Assembly (NCBI GenBank): GCA_947625025.1
Contig: CANQMQ010000004.1
Location: 1 to 64,000 of the forward strand
Origin: an uncultured Clostridia bacterium
GTDB lineage: Bacteria > Bacillota > Clostridia > Christensenellales > Borkfalkiaceae
Direction: 5' to 3'
Length of the DNA: 64,000 nucleotides
Below, piece by piece: positions 43,916-52,276 of the stretch. The translations under genes and the position numbers were made by a program. Position 1 is the stretch's first letter. The number at the start of each line of letters is the position of its first letter. The notes below the pieces were generated by a model that saw only the letters and a list, made by a program, of their open reading frames with translations, did not search any database and had not been told where the DNA came from.

Positions 43916-43945
43916 TTGACAAGGTGCGGGCGCCGATGGTATAAT
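43916..43945 (+). promoter_or_regulatory. Promoter of the five-helix membrane protein/rsmD/coaD group
   Basis: TTGACA (43916-43921) and TGG-TATAAT (-10 at 43940-43945) are 18 bases apart. The leader to the ATG at 44006 is about 55 bases and contains the GAGGGGG binding site. Confidence 0.85.
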
Positions 43946-44005
43946 AGGGAAAGACGTCGCCGAGCTCCGTTTTTTGCATGGGGCGGCGGCGAGGGGGTTA
44001 CGACT

Positions 44006-44752
44006 ATGTTAAATGAAGCGCCCAAAAAACATAAGGATATCGACTACGCCCATCCCACGCGCATGCGGCTGTTTTGGCGCATCCAGTGGGAATGCTTCCG
44101 CCGTGCGGTGACGCCCTACCTCATGTATCTCTTCATGAGCAGCCTCGCGCTCGTCTGCCAGGTCATTGTGGAGAACGACAACAGTTGGCTCGAGATCCTC
44201 CTCGGGACGGTCTGTATCCTCATCGGTGCCGTGTTCAACGGGCACCTCTGTTACCACTACGGCAAGATGCACTACGGCGCCTTCGTCGCAGGGGAGACGC
44301 ACCGACGCAATGAGGCCTTCGGCATTCAATCGGGCGGGGACCACCGCCCCGAACGCGAATACCGCGCCTGGAAGGGGGCACTCATCGGATTCTACGTCTC
44401 CGTACCCGCCATCATCCTCGGCATCATCGCAGGGAGCATTCCCTCCGAACGGCTGATGCAGGGGAGCGGCATCATCTACATGCTCTTCGTCATGTTCGCA
44501 GGTTGGGCAATTTTGCCCATCACGTGGTTCGGCACCGCGGAGGGGGGCGTCGGGCTTGCCGTGAGCCCCTATTGGTCGATTGCCATGATCGCACTTCCCA
44601 TCCTCGTCTCCCTCGTGCTCTACAACGTGGGCGCCTACATGGAGAAGCGGGAACGCGAACAGCAGGCCGCCCGTAATGCCGCCATCGAGGAGGCGGGCAA
44701 CGCCGCCGCCGAAGAGGTGAGAAGAGAGGCGAATAAGGGGAAGAAAAAGTGA
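44006..44752 (+). CDS. Uncharacterised membrane protein, about five transmembrane helices
   Basis: A 248-residue protein not matched to a named family. Hydrophobic segments are at about residues 30-50, 57-80, 130-150, 157-180 and 187-212. The N-terminus is short and charged (MLNEAPKKHKDIDYAHPTRM) and the C-terminal 40 residues are a charged Ala/Glu/Arg helix ending in KGKKK. A loop between helices 2 and 3 carries HRRNEAFGIQSGGDH. GAGGGGG lies upstream; the next gene, rsmD, overlaps its end by four bases (GTGA), so it is the first gene of a transcript with rsmD and coaD. No catalytic motif is visible. Confidence 0.75.
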   Translation: MLNEAPKKHKDIDYAHPTRMRLFWRIQWECFRRAVTPYLMYLFMSSLALVCQVIVENDNSWLEILLGTVCILIGAVFNGHLCYHYGKMHYGAFVAGETHRRNEAFGIQSGGDHRPEREYRAWKGALIGFYVSVPAIILGIIAGSIPSERLMQGSGIIYMLFVMFAGWAILPITWFGTAEGGVGLAVSPYWSIAMIALPILVSLVLYNVGAYMEKREREQQAARNAAIEEAGNAAAEEVRREANKGKKK

Positions 44753-45279
44753 GAATTATCGCAGGGAAGTACCGTGGCAAGGTGCTTGCAGGCTTCCGCG
44801 GGCAGGAGATACGGCCCACTTCCGATCGCGTGAAGGAATCCCTCTTCCAAATTCTCACCCCCAAACTTGCGGGGGCGCGCGTGCTCGATCTATTCTGCGG
44901 AAGCGGAGCCTTGGGCCTCGAAGCCCTCTCCCGCGGGGCAAAAGAAGCCGTATTCAACGATATTTCCCCCGAGAGTTTGGCGCTGTGCAAGAGGAACGTG
45001 GCCTCCGTACACGAAACGGGGGAGTTCCACTGCAAGGATTTTAGCACTCTGCTCAATTCGGTTTCGGGGAAGTTTACGATCATCTTTGTCGATCCGCCCT
45101 ACAGGGAAGATGTCGCCGCCCAAATCATGAACCGCATCGCAGAGCGGAACTTGCTCGAAGAGGGCGGCATCGCCGTATTCGAGAGCGAGCGGGAGGAGGC
45201 GCCCATAGAGGGTTGGCGTATCCTCGATTTCCGCAGCTATGGGAGAACAAAAATTACGATGATGGAGAGAATTCCATGA
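44749..45279 (+). CDS. rsmD: 16S rRNA (guanine(966)-N(2))-methyltransferase RsmD
   Basis: A 176-residue methyltransferase with a GTG start overlapping the previous stop. RIIAGKYRGKVL opens the protein, PTSDRVKESLF follows, the SAM motif is VLDLFCGSGALGLEALSRG, and the catalytic DPPY is seen in FVDPPYRED. It methylates G966 of 16S rRNA. Equivalent to Bacillus ylbH next to coaD. Confidence 0.93.
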   Translation: MRIIAGKYRGKVLAGFRGQEIRPTSDRVKESLFQILTPKLAGARVLDLFCGSGALGLEALSRGAKEAVFNDISPESLALCKRNVASVHETGEFHCKDFSTLLNSVSGKFTIIFVDPPYREDVAAQIMNRIAERNLLEEGGIAVFESEREEAPIEGWRILDFRSYGRTKITMMERIP

Positions 45280-45758
45280 AAAAATGCGTCTTTGCAGGCA
45301 CTTTCGATCCGTTTACCGCAGGCCATGCCGATACGGTGGGCAAGAGCCTGAAACTCTTCGATGAAGTTGTCGTCGCCGTGGGGGACAACCCCGCCAAAAC
45401 GTGTATGTTTTCTGCGGAGGACCGCATCGCGATGATCCGTGCGGCCTACCGCGATGAGCCCCGCGTGCGGGCAGTTCTCTGGGGAGGCGCCATCGTCGAT
45501 CTCCTCAAGGCGGAGGGCACACCCTTCTATGTGCGGGGGGTGCGCAATTCCACCGATTTTGAGTACGAAACGGCGGATTTCTTCGCCAGCCGCAAGCTCG
45601 ATGGAGACATGGTCACCGTCTACATCCCCACCGAGCAGGAACTCCTGCACGTGAGTTCCACCATCGTCCGCAATTCCATCGTCTTTGGAAAGCCGTGGAA
45701 GGATTACGTTCCCGAAGCGGTCTACGAATATATCACAAGGAAACAAAACCATGTTTGA
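45276..45758 (+). CDS. coaD: Phosphopantetheine adenylyltransferase
   Basis: A 160-residue enzyme for the penultimate step of coenzyme A synthesis. The nucleotidyltransferase motif GTFDPFTAGH begins at residue 8, and HVSSTIVRNSI is near the C-terminus. Start overlaps the rsmD stop by four bases. Standard length and position. Confidence 0.95.
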   Translation: MKKCVFAGTFDPFTAGHADTVGKSLKLFDEVVVAVGDNPAKTCMFSAEDRIAMIRAAYRDEPRVRAVLWGGAIVDLLKAEGTPFYVRGVRNSTDFEYETADFFASRKLDGDMVTVYIPTEQELLHVSSTIVRNSIVFGKPWKDYVPEAVYEYITRKQNHV

Positions 45759-46779
45759 AAAGCAAATTCAGATTCCGTCCGCCGAGGATATCCTCGCCGA
45801 GTTTCCCGTCCCGAAGGCGCTTGCCGCCGTCAAGCGGGAGCGGGATAGGCAGGTGATCGACGTCATAACGGGAAGATCCGATAAACTTCTCGTCATTATC
45901 GGCCCGTGCTCCGCCCATGAACCGAGGCCAGTCCTCGAATATGTGAGCCGCCTCGGCAAGCTCAACGAGCGGGTGAAAGATAGGCTCGTTCTCGTACCCC
46001 GTATCTACACGGCGAAGCCGCGTACCCGCGGGGTGGGTTACAAGGGTATGTTCTCCCAACCCGATCCCGAGCACGAGGAAGATACCCTGCGCGGCATCTA
46101 TACCATCCGCAAGATGCTCCTCGATACCATTGAGGTCTCGGGGCTCTCGGCCGCGGACGAGATGCTCTATCCCGAAAATTATGCTTACGTAGAGGACCTC
46201 GTCACCTACATCGCCATCGGGGCACGTTCGAGCGAGAACCAAATGCACCGCCTCGTCTCGAGCGGCATCGAACTGCCCGTCGGCATCAAGAACCCGATGA
46301 GCGGCAGCATTCCCGTGCTCATCAATTCCATCTACGCCGCCCAGAGCTCGCAGGTGTTCAAATACCACAATTGGCAGGTAAAGACTTCCGGCAATCCCTA
46401 TGCCCATGCCGTGCTCCGCGGGCGGGTGGATAATTACGGGAACGATATCCCCAACTACCACTACGAGACGGTGATGCAGGTCTTGGATAGCTACAACAAC
46501 ACGGAGGGGGGCCTCAAGAACCCCGCCGTCATTGTGGATGCCAACCATTCCAATTCGGCAAAGCACTATAAACAGCAAATTCGCATCGTGGAAGAGGTGC
46601 TTCAGAACAGGAGTTACGATCCCGATTTCAGGAAGATCGTGAAGGGCTTCATGGTAGAGAGCTTCCTCGTGGAGGGGTGCCAGAAGCACGACGTCGTATT
46701 CGGGCAGTCCATCACGGACCCCTGCCTCGGTTGGGAGGATACCGAGCGGCTCATCCTCGATATCGCGGAGAAGGTGTAA
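45751..46779 (+). CDS. aroF: DAHP synthase, type I (AroF/AroG/AroH class)
   Basis: A 342-residue class I-alpha 3-deoxy-7-phosphoheptulonate synthase, the entry step of the shikimate pathway. LLVIIGPCSAHEPRPVLEY, the KPRTRGVGYKG loop, GARSSENQMHR, GIKNPMSGS and DANHSNSAKHY carry the substrate and metal residues. An N-terminal extension like that of feedback-regulated AroG/F is present. It overlaps coaD by eight bases and precedes pheA by two. The pairing with pheA suggests control by phenylalanine, but that is not shown by the sequence. Confidence 0.94.
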   Translation: MFEKQIQIPSAEDILAEFPVPKALAAVKRERDRQVIDVITGRSDKLLVIIGPCSAHEPRPVLEYVSRLGKLNERVKDRLVLVPRIYTAKPRTRGVGYKGMFSQPDPEHEEDTLRGIYTIRKMLLDTIEVSGLSAADEMLYPENYAYVEDLVTYIAIGARSSENQMHRLVSSGIELPVGIKNPMSGSIPVLINSIYAAQSSQVFKYHNWQVKTSGNPYAHAVLRGRVDNYGNDIPNYHYETVMQVLDSYNNTEGGLKNPAVIVDANHSNSAKHYKQQIRIVEEVLQNRSYDPDFRKIVKGFMVESFLVEGCQKHDVVFGQSITDPCLGWEDTERLILDIAEKV

Positions 46780-46781
46780 CC

Positions 46782-47591
46782 ATGGAAGAGAGAAAGCTTG
46801 TAAGTTGTTTGGGGCCGGAGGGAAGTTTCTCTCACCGTGCCGCCGCTCTCATGCGGCCCGACTGTGAATTGATTTTATGCCAAAATTTTGCAACGGCCGT
46901 ACATAAACTCACTTCGGGGGAAGTGGATTACTGCGTCCTTCCCATCGAGAACTCCCTCAACGGGGGCGTCCTCGAATGCCTCGATATCTTGGAACGGGAG
47001 GATATCTTCGGTACGGAGGAATTTCTGCTCGCCGTAGACCACCGCCTCGCCACCCTCGAAGGGGTAAAGCCGGAGGATATCCGCTGTATCTATTCGCACA
47101 TTCAGGCCATTGCGCAGTGCTCGCAGTACATTCAGAAGAACTTTTCGGGCGTCAAGGTGATGTCTACCTCCTCCACGAGCGAGAGCCTCTCCCTGCTCGA
47201 CCGCCATTCCGCGGGCATCGTGGGCGCCCACATCAAGCGGGAGGGCGTCGTCCTCTCCGAGGAAAACATTGCAGACAACAAGAGCAATTTCACCCGCTTC
47301 CTCCTGGTAGAGCGCAGGAACAAGATCCCGGAAAAGAGCGCGATGGTGTTTTTCAGCGCCCTCTGCCGCGATTCGGACCGCCCGGGCTCCCTCTTGGGGC
47401 TCCTCAAGATCTTTCAGCGGCACGGCATCAACCTCACGAGGATCGAGAGCAGACCCGTAAAGGATGCCTTCGGGAAGTACCGCTTCTTCATCGAGATCGC
47501 GGGGGACATCGGAAGCGATTGGGTGAAGAGAGCGCTCGCGGAGGCCGAGAACTACTGTTCGCAGTACAAGCTCCTCGGGGCGTACAACTAA
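46782..47591 (+). CDS. pheA: Prephenate dehydratase
   Basis: A 269-residue monofunctional enzyme turning prephenate into phenylpyruvate. GPEGSFSHRAA at the start, CVLPIENSLNGGV, STSSTSESLSLL, and the catalytic NFTRFLLV motif. The C-terminal ACT domain has RPGSLLGLLKIFQRHGINL and IESRP, the phenylalanine-binding signature, so allosteric inhibition by Phe is expected. No chorismate mutase domain is fused. The stop overlaps the end of the convergent ylbJ gene by four bases. Confidence 0.94.
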   Translation: MEERKLVSCLGPEGSFSHRAAALMRPDCELILCQNFATAVHKLTSGEVDYCVLPIENSLNGGVLECLDILEREDIFGTEEFLLAVDHRLATLEGVKPEDIRCIYSHIQAIAQCSQYIQKNFSGVKVMSTSSTSESLSLLDRHSAGIVGAHIKREGVVLSEENIADNKSNFTRFLLVERRNKIPEKSAMVFFSALCRDSDRPGSLLGLLKIFQRHGINLTRIESRPVKDAFGKYRFFIEIAGDIGSDWVKRALAEAENYCSQYKLLGAYN

Positions 47592-48523
47592 ATAAGAAGG
47601 AGCGCAAGCCCGTAGGCGATACCCGCCGCGATTGCCCCCTGCAACGCCTTGATGAGGAGAAAGGGCAGGGCGGGAATGTGGATGCGGGAGAGGAAGGTGA
47701 GCTGTTGCACGAGGACGCACAGCCCCCCGAAGGTCACAAGGAAGGCACAGAGGGCAATGGAAAGCGCGGAGGGCATTTTGGCAAGGAGGGCACAGCCCGT
47801 CGTCATTTCGAGAAGCCCCCGCACCACGGCCTCTATGAGAGGCGGGAGGGAAAAGAAGGCACCCATGTCCGCGATCATCTGTCCAAACGCGTAAAAAATG
47901 GCAATGGCTCCGCCCACCGTCAGCACCGATAGCACGCTCCCCGAGAGCGCTTCCCCGAGGGTTACGGGCGGGCTCGCCTCCTGAAGATACGGCCTTACGG
48001 CTACGGGCTTTGCCGTAAACCGCAACAAAAAACACACGAGGCCTACGCCGAGAAGGTGGGAAAGATAGAGGATCCACCCCACGGCAGGGCTCAAAAACAT
48101 GCCGCTTCCCACCACGCCCACGAGGAAGGCGGGCCCGGACGTCGTCGAAAGACACACCACGCGAAACTTCTCTTCCTCCGAGATCCTGCCCCTTAAGGCA
48201 AGCTCCGAAACCGTCTTTGCCCCGACGGGGTAGCCCGAGGTCATAGAGAGCAGGCCCGCCATCGCACCCTCTCCCGAAATGCGGAAGAGCCCCCTTGCGG
48301 GCGGGGCAAACAGCTTTGTTACCTTCTTGAAGAGGTCGAGCTCGGTGAGAAGGGTGGTGAGGAAGAGAAAGGGCAAAGTAGCGGGGAGTACGCTCACCGC
48401 CCACAGCGAAATTCCGTCCCGAACGCTCTTCGCATAGCGGGCGGGAAAGAGGAGAAAGAGGAGGGTAGCCGTAAGAAGGAGAAGCGCCTTCCACGCCGCC
48501 CCCCAAACGGCACGGGCTTTCAT
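47588..48523 (-). CDS. ylbJ: YlbJ-like sporulation integral membrane protein
   Basis: A 311-residue membrane protein with about eight hydrophobic segments, of the nucleoside-recognition (Gate) family. Signatures are SVLPATLPFLFLTTLL near the N-terminus and MAGLLSMTSGYPVGAKTVSEL. YlbJ is needed for spore cortex formation in Bacillus. I start at the ATG at 48523; the frame extends further but overlaps the divergent ylbK start. No strong ribosome binding site is seen. Its stop overlaps pheA by four bases, and only 31 bases separate it from ylbK. rsmD-coaD-ylbJ-ylbK is Bacillus synteny, here interrupted by aroF-pheA and with ylbJ inverted. Confidence 0.88.
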   Translation of the reverse strand: MKARAVWGAAWKALLLLTATLLFLLFPARYAKSVRDGISLWAVSVLPATLPFLFLTTLLTELDLFKKVTKLFAPPARGLFRISGEGAMAGLLSMTSGYPVGAKTVSELALRGRISEEEKFRVVCLSTTSGPAFLVGVVGSGMFLSPAVGWILYLSHLLGVGLVCFLLRFTAKPVAVRPYLQEASPPVTLGEALSGSVLSVLTVGGAIAIFYAFGQMIADMGAFFSLPPLIEAVVRGLLEMTTGCALLAKMPSALSIALCAFLVTFGGLCVLVQQLTFLSRIHIPALPFLLIKALQGAIAAGIAYGLALLLI

Positions 48524-48554
48524 ACTCAAAAGATATGCACAAGGCAGGTACAAT

Positions 48555-49349
48555 ATGAAGAAGTTAGGTTTGGCACTCGGTTCGGGCGGTTCGCGCGGCG
48601 TCGCGCACATCGGCTTTTTACAGGCGCTCGAGGAAGCGGGCATCCGTGCGGATTACGTCACGGGCTGCTCGATGGGCTCCATCGTGGGCGCATGCTACTG
48701 CGCGGGGGCGACGCCCGCCGCCATGAAGGAGGCCGTCATTTGCCTCAAACTCGGAGACCTCGCCGCCCTCAACGTGATGCCCCTCCGCAGCAACGGCCTC
48801 ATGAAAATGACGAAGGCGAGAAAGCGCATTGTGGATTTCATCGGGGAGAAGGATTTCTCCGAACTCAAAATTCCCTTCAAATGCGTTGCGACCGACCTCA
48901 TCCAAGGCAAAGTCGTCGTCCTCGACGAGGGGAGCGTCGTCGATGCCGCCCTCGCCTCGAGCTCCATCCCGGGGGCGTTTACGCCCGCCTCCATCGGGGA
49001 GCACACCATGCTCGTGGACGGCGGGATCTTAGAGCGGGTCCCCGCGCATCTCCTCCGCCCGATGGGGGCCGAAGTGGTGGTGGCGGTAGACGTCCTCGGC
49101 AACCTCATGGTGGAGAAGGAGGTCAAGGGCAACCTCGTCGATACGCTGCTTCGCTGTATCGACATCATGGATACCCGCAACACCCAGCGCAAGCATGCCG
49201 CCCGTAAGCATTCGGTGGACCTCTGGCTTGAACCCGAGCTCGGCGGCATGGACCAATACCGCGTCAAGGACCTCGATTTTGCCTACGATAAGGGGTACGA
49301 ACTCGGGGTAGCACACAGGGATGAGATCATGGCCCTCTTGCAAGACTGA
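48555..49349 (+). CDS. YlbK-like patatin-family phospholipase
   Basis: A 264-residue patatin. GSGGSRGVAHIGFLQAL is the oxyanion loop, Ser39 in TGCSMGSIVG is the nucleophile, and the catalytic Asp is in MLVDGGILERVP. The acyl substrate is unknown. It matches Bacillus YlbK by position and length. No good ribosome binding site precedes the ATG; a TACAAT directly before it is too close to be its -10. rarA starts one base within its stop region. Confidence 0.88.
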   Translation: MKKLGLALGSGGSRGVAHIGFLQALEEAGIRADYVTGCSMGSIVGACYCAGATPAAMKEAVICLKLGDLAALNVMPLRSNGLMKMTKARKRIVDFIGEKDFSELKIPFKCVATDLIQGKVVVLDEGSVVDAALASSSIPGAFTPASIGEHTMLVDGGILERVPAHLLRPMGAEVVVAVDVLGNLMVEKEVKGNLVDTLLRCIDIMDTRNTQRKHAARKHSVDLWLEPELGGMDQYRVKDLDFAYDKGYELGVAHRDEIMALLQD

Positions 49350-50611
49350 TGGATCTTTTCGACTTTAACGACAACGAGGAGCGCGCGAAGCCGCTTGCGG
49401 AGCGCATGCGGGCCACCACGCTCAAAGATTTTGTGGGGCAGAGCCATCTCGTTTCGGAGGGCTCTCTCCTGCGCAGGGCCATCTCCTCGGACCGCTTGGG
49501 GAGCTGTATCTTTTGGGGCCCTCCGGGGTGCGGCAAGACGACGCTTGCAAACGTCATTGCCGCGCAGACGCATGCCGACTTCATCCGCCTCAATGCGGTG
49601 AGTTCGGGCGTCGCCGATGTCAAGAAGGCGGTGGAGCAGGCCTCGTACAGCCTGAAGGCTTCGGGTAGGCGTACCTACCTCCTCCTCGACGAGTGCCACC
49701 GCTTCAACAAGACGCAGTCGGACTCCCTGCTTCCCGCCATCGAACAGGGCACCATCCTCTTTATCGGGTCTACCACGGAGAATCCGTATGCCTCCATGAC
49801 GCCCGCGATCGTCTCCCGATGCCGCGTGTTCCACTTCGAAGCGCTCACGGCGGGGGAGATACGGGGGGCGCTCGAGAGGGCGCTTGCCGATAAGCGCAAG
49901 GGGCTCGGGAACTATGGGGCTACGGTGGAGGATGCCGCCCTCGATCACCTCTCCCAAGCGGCGGGAGGGGATTTGCGCACTGCTTACAACGCCTTGGAGC
50001 TCGCCGTGCTCACCACGCCCCCCGATCCCGAGGGGCACATCCGCGTCACCCTCGCGGATGCCGAGCAATCCATCCAGCGCAAGGCGCTCTCCTATAATCA
50101 GGATCTCTATTACGATATCCTCTCCGCATTCTGTAAATCGTTGCGGGGAAGCGATGCGACGGCGGCGCTCTACTACGCCTTCCGCCTCATCGAGGGCGGG
50201 TGCGATCCTCTCCTCGTCATTCGTCGGCTCATCGCGCATGCCGCGGAGGATGTAGGCATGGAAGATCCGCAAGCCCTCCTCATGGCGACCGCTGCGCTCA
50301 CCGCCTATCAGAACATGGGGGCGCCCGAAGGCCTCCTCCCGCTCACCGAGGCCATCATCTACGTCTGCGAGGCCAAAAAGAGCAACGCAGTCGTGCTCGC
50401 CATGGAGGCCGCCCAAAGGGACGCCCGAGAAAACAGCGACGACGCCATTCCGCCCTACTTAAAGGATAGCTCCTTCGGGAGCAAGGAGATGAAGGCGGAG
50501 AGCGCTCGGTATAAGTATCCCCACGATTACGGCGGCTACGTCGAACAGCAATATCTTCCCGATAGCCTGAAGGATAGGTGTTACTATAAAAAGAAGCAGG
50601 AGAATAACTGA
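49349..50611 (+). CDS. rarA: Replication-associated recombination protein A
   Basis: A 420-residue AAA+ ATPase (MgsA/RarA, the bacterial WRNIP1 homologue) acting at stalled forks. AERMRATTLKDFVGQSHLV opens the protein, Walker A GPPGCGKTT is at about residue 57, Walker B is LLLDECHRFNK, sensor-1 is FIGSTTENP, and the C-terminal tetramerisation domain ends in YKYPHDYGGYVEQQYLPD, a family signature. It overlaps ylbK by one base. Confidence 0.95.
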   Translation: MDLFDFNDNEERAKPLAERMRATTLKDFVGQSHLVSEGSLLRRAISSDRLGSCIFWGPPGCGKTTLANVIAAQTHADFIRLNAVSSGVADVKKAVEQASYSLKASGRRTYLLLDECHRFNKTQSDSLLPAIEQGTILFIGSTTENPYASMTPAIVSRCRVFHFEALTAGEIRGALERALADKRKGLGNYGATVEDAALDHLSQAAGGDLRTAYNALELAVLTTPPDPEGHIRVTLADAEQSIQRKALSYNQDLYYDILSAFCKSLRGSDATAALYYAFRLIEGGCDPLLVIRRLIAHAAEDVGMEDPQALLMATAALTAYQNMGAPEGLLPLTEAIIYVCEAKKSNAVVLAMEAAQRDARENSDDAIPPYLKDSSFGSKEMKAESARYKYPHDYGGYVEQQYLPDSLKDRCYYKKKQENN

Positions 50612-50613
50612 GA

Positions 50614-50635
50614 GGGGACCGTTTACAAGGGCCCC
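50614..50635 (+). terminator. Hairpin after rarA
   Basis: GGGGACC (50614-50620) pairs with GGGCCCC (50629-50635) with one mismatch. No T-run follows, so termination is uncertain; it is the only candidate at the end of the ylbK-rarA unit. Confidence 0.4.
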
Positions 50636-51032
50636 TTCAAGAGACGAAATCATATGTACGCGCCGCGCGCACCCGCGTGCAATTTATGAAAATAAATTTC
50701 ACTATGTAAAACAACAAATTGCATTTCAGTATGTAAACTTTTTCATCTATATTTTCATTTTGAACATGAGAAAAAATGCGGACTGCAAGAGAGGCAGCCC
50801 GCGTTTTTTTGTAGATTTTTGGCAATTTTTAACGATTTTATCCACAAATTTAACAATTTTCCCAAAAATTCCCTTTAAGAATGTTTGAAACAATCGTTTA
50901 TTCAAGAAGTTCGATTGCGACGAATCCACATGTCACCGAAAACAATTTTCATGTTCAATGTTGTATAAAAACATTAAAATGAAAATACAAAATCATTTCG
51001 AATGAAATATTGAGAAGGAAGAGGTGCCCATA
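50636..51032. other. A/T-rich intergenic region with repeats
   Basis: About 400 bases between rarA and the DUF4886 lipoprotein. It contains two near-identical 15-mers, ATTTCACTATGTAAA (50696-50710) and ATTTCAGTATGTAAA (50723-50737), 27 bases apart, then a strong terminator (50778-50810), then an A/T-rich stretch leading to the lipoprotein gene. I see no coding frame and no clear consensus promoter. Base composition changes sharply from the GC-rich housekeeping block. Confidence 0.55.
50778..50810 (+). terminator. Rho-independent terminator without an obvious upstream gene
   Basis: GCGGACTGC (50778-50786) pairs with GCAGCCCGC (50794-50802) with one mismatch around a seven-base loop, followed by G and seven T residues. 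It may end rarA read-through or a short RNA from the repeat region. Confidence 0.75.
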
Positions 51033-52217
51033 ATGAAAAAGAATATCATTGCCGTCGTGCTTCTGCTTCTGCTTTCTGCCGTTTTCTGCTTCGGCTGTAC
51101 GCCAACGGAGCCCGAAACGCCGTCCGAACCCGAACCGCCCGCGGCGGAAGTTACGCCCGTCAAGTTGGAAGCCAAGGGCGGGAAAGCACAGTTCGAATGG
51201 GGGGAAGCGTTCTCCTCGGAGGGGCTCACCGTTACGGTCACCTATTCGGATTCGACCACCAAGACCCTGACGGCGTCCGAGTACAAGGTCTCCTCGGTGC
51301 TCTACAACGCGGAGCGCGAAGGGGACTATAACATCCAGGTCACCCATAAGAACCTCAAGACCAAGTATACCGTACACGTCGGCCCGCGCCCCGAAAATTT
51401 GCCGCGGGATTGGAAGGAGGACGGAGTGTTGCGCATCCTCATGATCGGGAACAGTTATTCGGACGACGCGATAGAGTACGTCGGATCGATCGCACAGTCG
51501 CTCAACGTGCAGATAAGCCTCGGGAATCTCTACATCGGGAACTGCTCGCTCATTCAGCATCTCACCAATCTCAAGAACAATGCGGCAAACTATGAGTACC
51601 GCACCTTCAGCGCAGATACGAATTTTGCGTGGAAGAATACGAAGAACTATTCGGCAAACGCCGCAATCGAACTTGAGGATTGGGATTTCATCTCCCTGCA
51701 GCAGAACAGTACCGAAACGGGGCACCCGGATAGTTATTCGACGCTCGACGAGCTCATCCCGCTCGTACGCCAACACAATTCGACGGCGACCCTCGTATGG
51801 CATATGCCTTGGGCGGATGCGTTCGATTCCCAATACTCTGTATTTGCGACGTACGGCAAGGATATGATCGGCATGTATAATGCGTACGTCAGCGCTACTA
51901 AGGATAGGATCTTGACGCGTCCCGAGTTCTCTGCCGTGCTCCCGACGGGAACCGCCATTCAGAATGCGCGCACTTCCTTCCTCGGCGTCAAAGGGGATAT
52001 CCTCAACCGTGACGGCCATCACCTCTCATACTCCATCGGAAGGTATATTGCAAGCCTTACCGTATTTGCAAAACTTTCCGGAGTAGATATCTCGGGCTTG
52101 ACGTGGGCGCCCGCAGGCGTGACCGAAGCCCAAAAGCGCGTTGCTCTCGAATCTGCGATGAATGCGATCTCCTCCCCCTACGCAATCACGCAATCGAAAA
52201 TTACCTCCGAGAGTTGA
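51033..52217 (+). CDS. Secreted DUF4886 (SGNH-hydrolase-like) protein with bacterial Ig-like domain
   Basis: A 394-residue exported protein. The signal peptide ends near Cys22 (FCFGC), a slightly imperfect lipobox. A short Pro/Glu linker leads to an Ig-like domain (about 40-115, KTLTASEYKVSS ... KYTVHV). The DUF4886 domain follows with ILMIGNSYSDDAIEYV (nucleophile Ser block), LYIGNCSLIQHL, SLQQNS and RDGHHLSYSIGRYIAS near the end, the Asp-x-x-His pair. This family resembles SGNH esterases acting on glycans; acetyl-ester removal is a guess from the fold. The ATG at 51033 has GAGG eight bases upstream; a GTG at 51024 is less likely. It neighbours the sugar-uptake genes. Confidence 0.8.
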   Translation: MKKNIIAVVLLLLLSAVFCFGCTPTEPETPSEPEPPAAEVTPVKLEAKGGKAQFEWGEAFSSEGLTVTVTYSDSTTKTLTASEYKVSSVLYNAEREGDYNIQVTHKNLKTKYTVHVGPRPENLPRDWKEDGVLRILMIGNSYSDDAIEYVGSIAQSLNVQISLGNLYIGNCSLIQHLTNLKNNAANYEYRTFSADTNFAWKNTKNYSANAAIELEDWDFISLQQNSTETGHPDSYSTLDELIPLVRQHNSTATLVWHMPWADAFDSQYSVFATYGKDMIGMYNAYVSATKDRILTRPEFSAVLPTGTAIQNARTSFLGVKGDILNRDGHHLSYSIGRYIASLTVFAKLSGVDISGLTWAPAGVTEAQKRVALESAMNAISSPYAITQSKITSES

Positions 52218-52221
52218 CGCC

Positions 52222-52263
52222 GCAACAAAGACCGCGTCGGTTTCGGCGCGGTCTCTTTGTTGC
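52222..52263. terminator. Bidirectional terminator between the DUF4886 gene and araC-like gene
   Basis: GCAACAAAGACCGCG pairs with CGCGGTCTCTTTGTTGC, with a two-base bulge, around a ten-base loop. The outer AACAAAG/CTTTGTT arms supply T-rich tails in both directions, fitting the convergent genes. Confidence 0.8.
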
Positions 52264-52276
52264 AAATTCAATAAAT

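Noticed and set aside
50637-50825. Small minus-strand frame of 62 residues in the rarA-DUF4886 gap
   Set aside because: No ribosome site, runs through a terminator, and composition follows the A/T-rich spacer.
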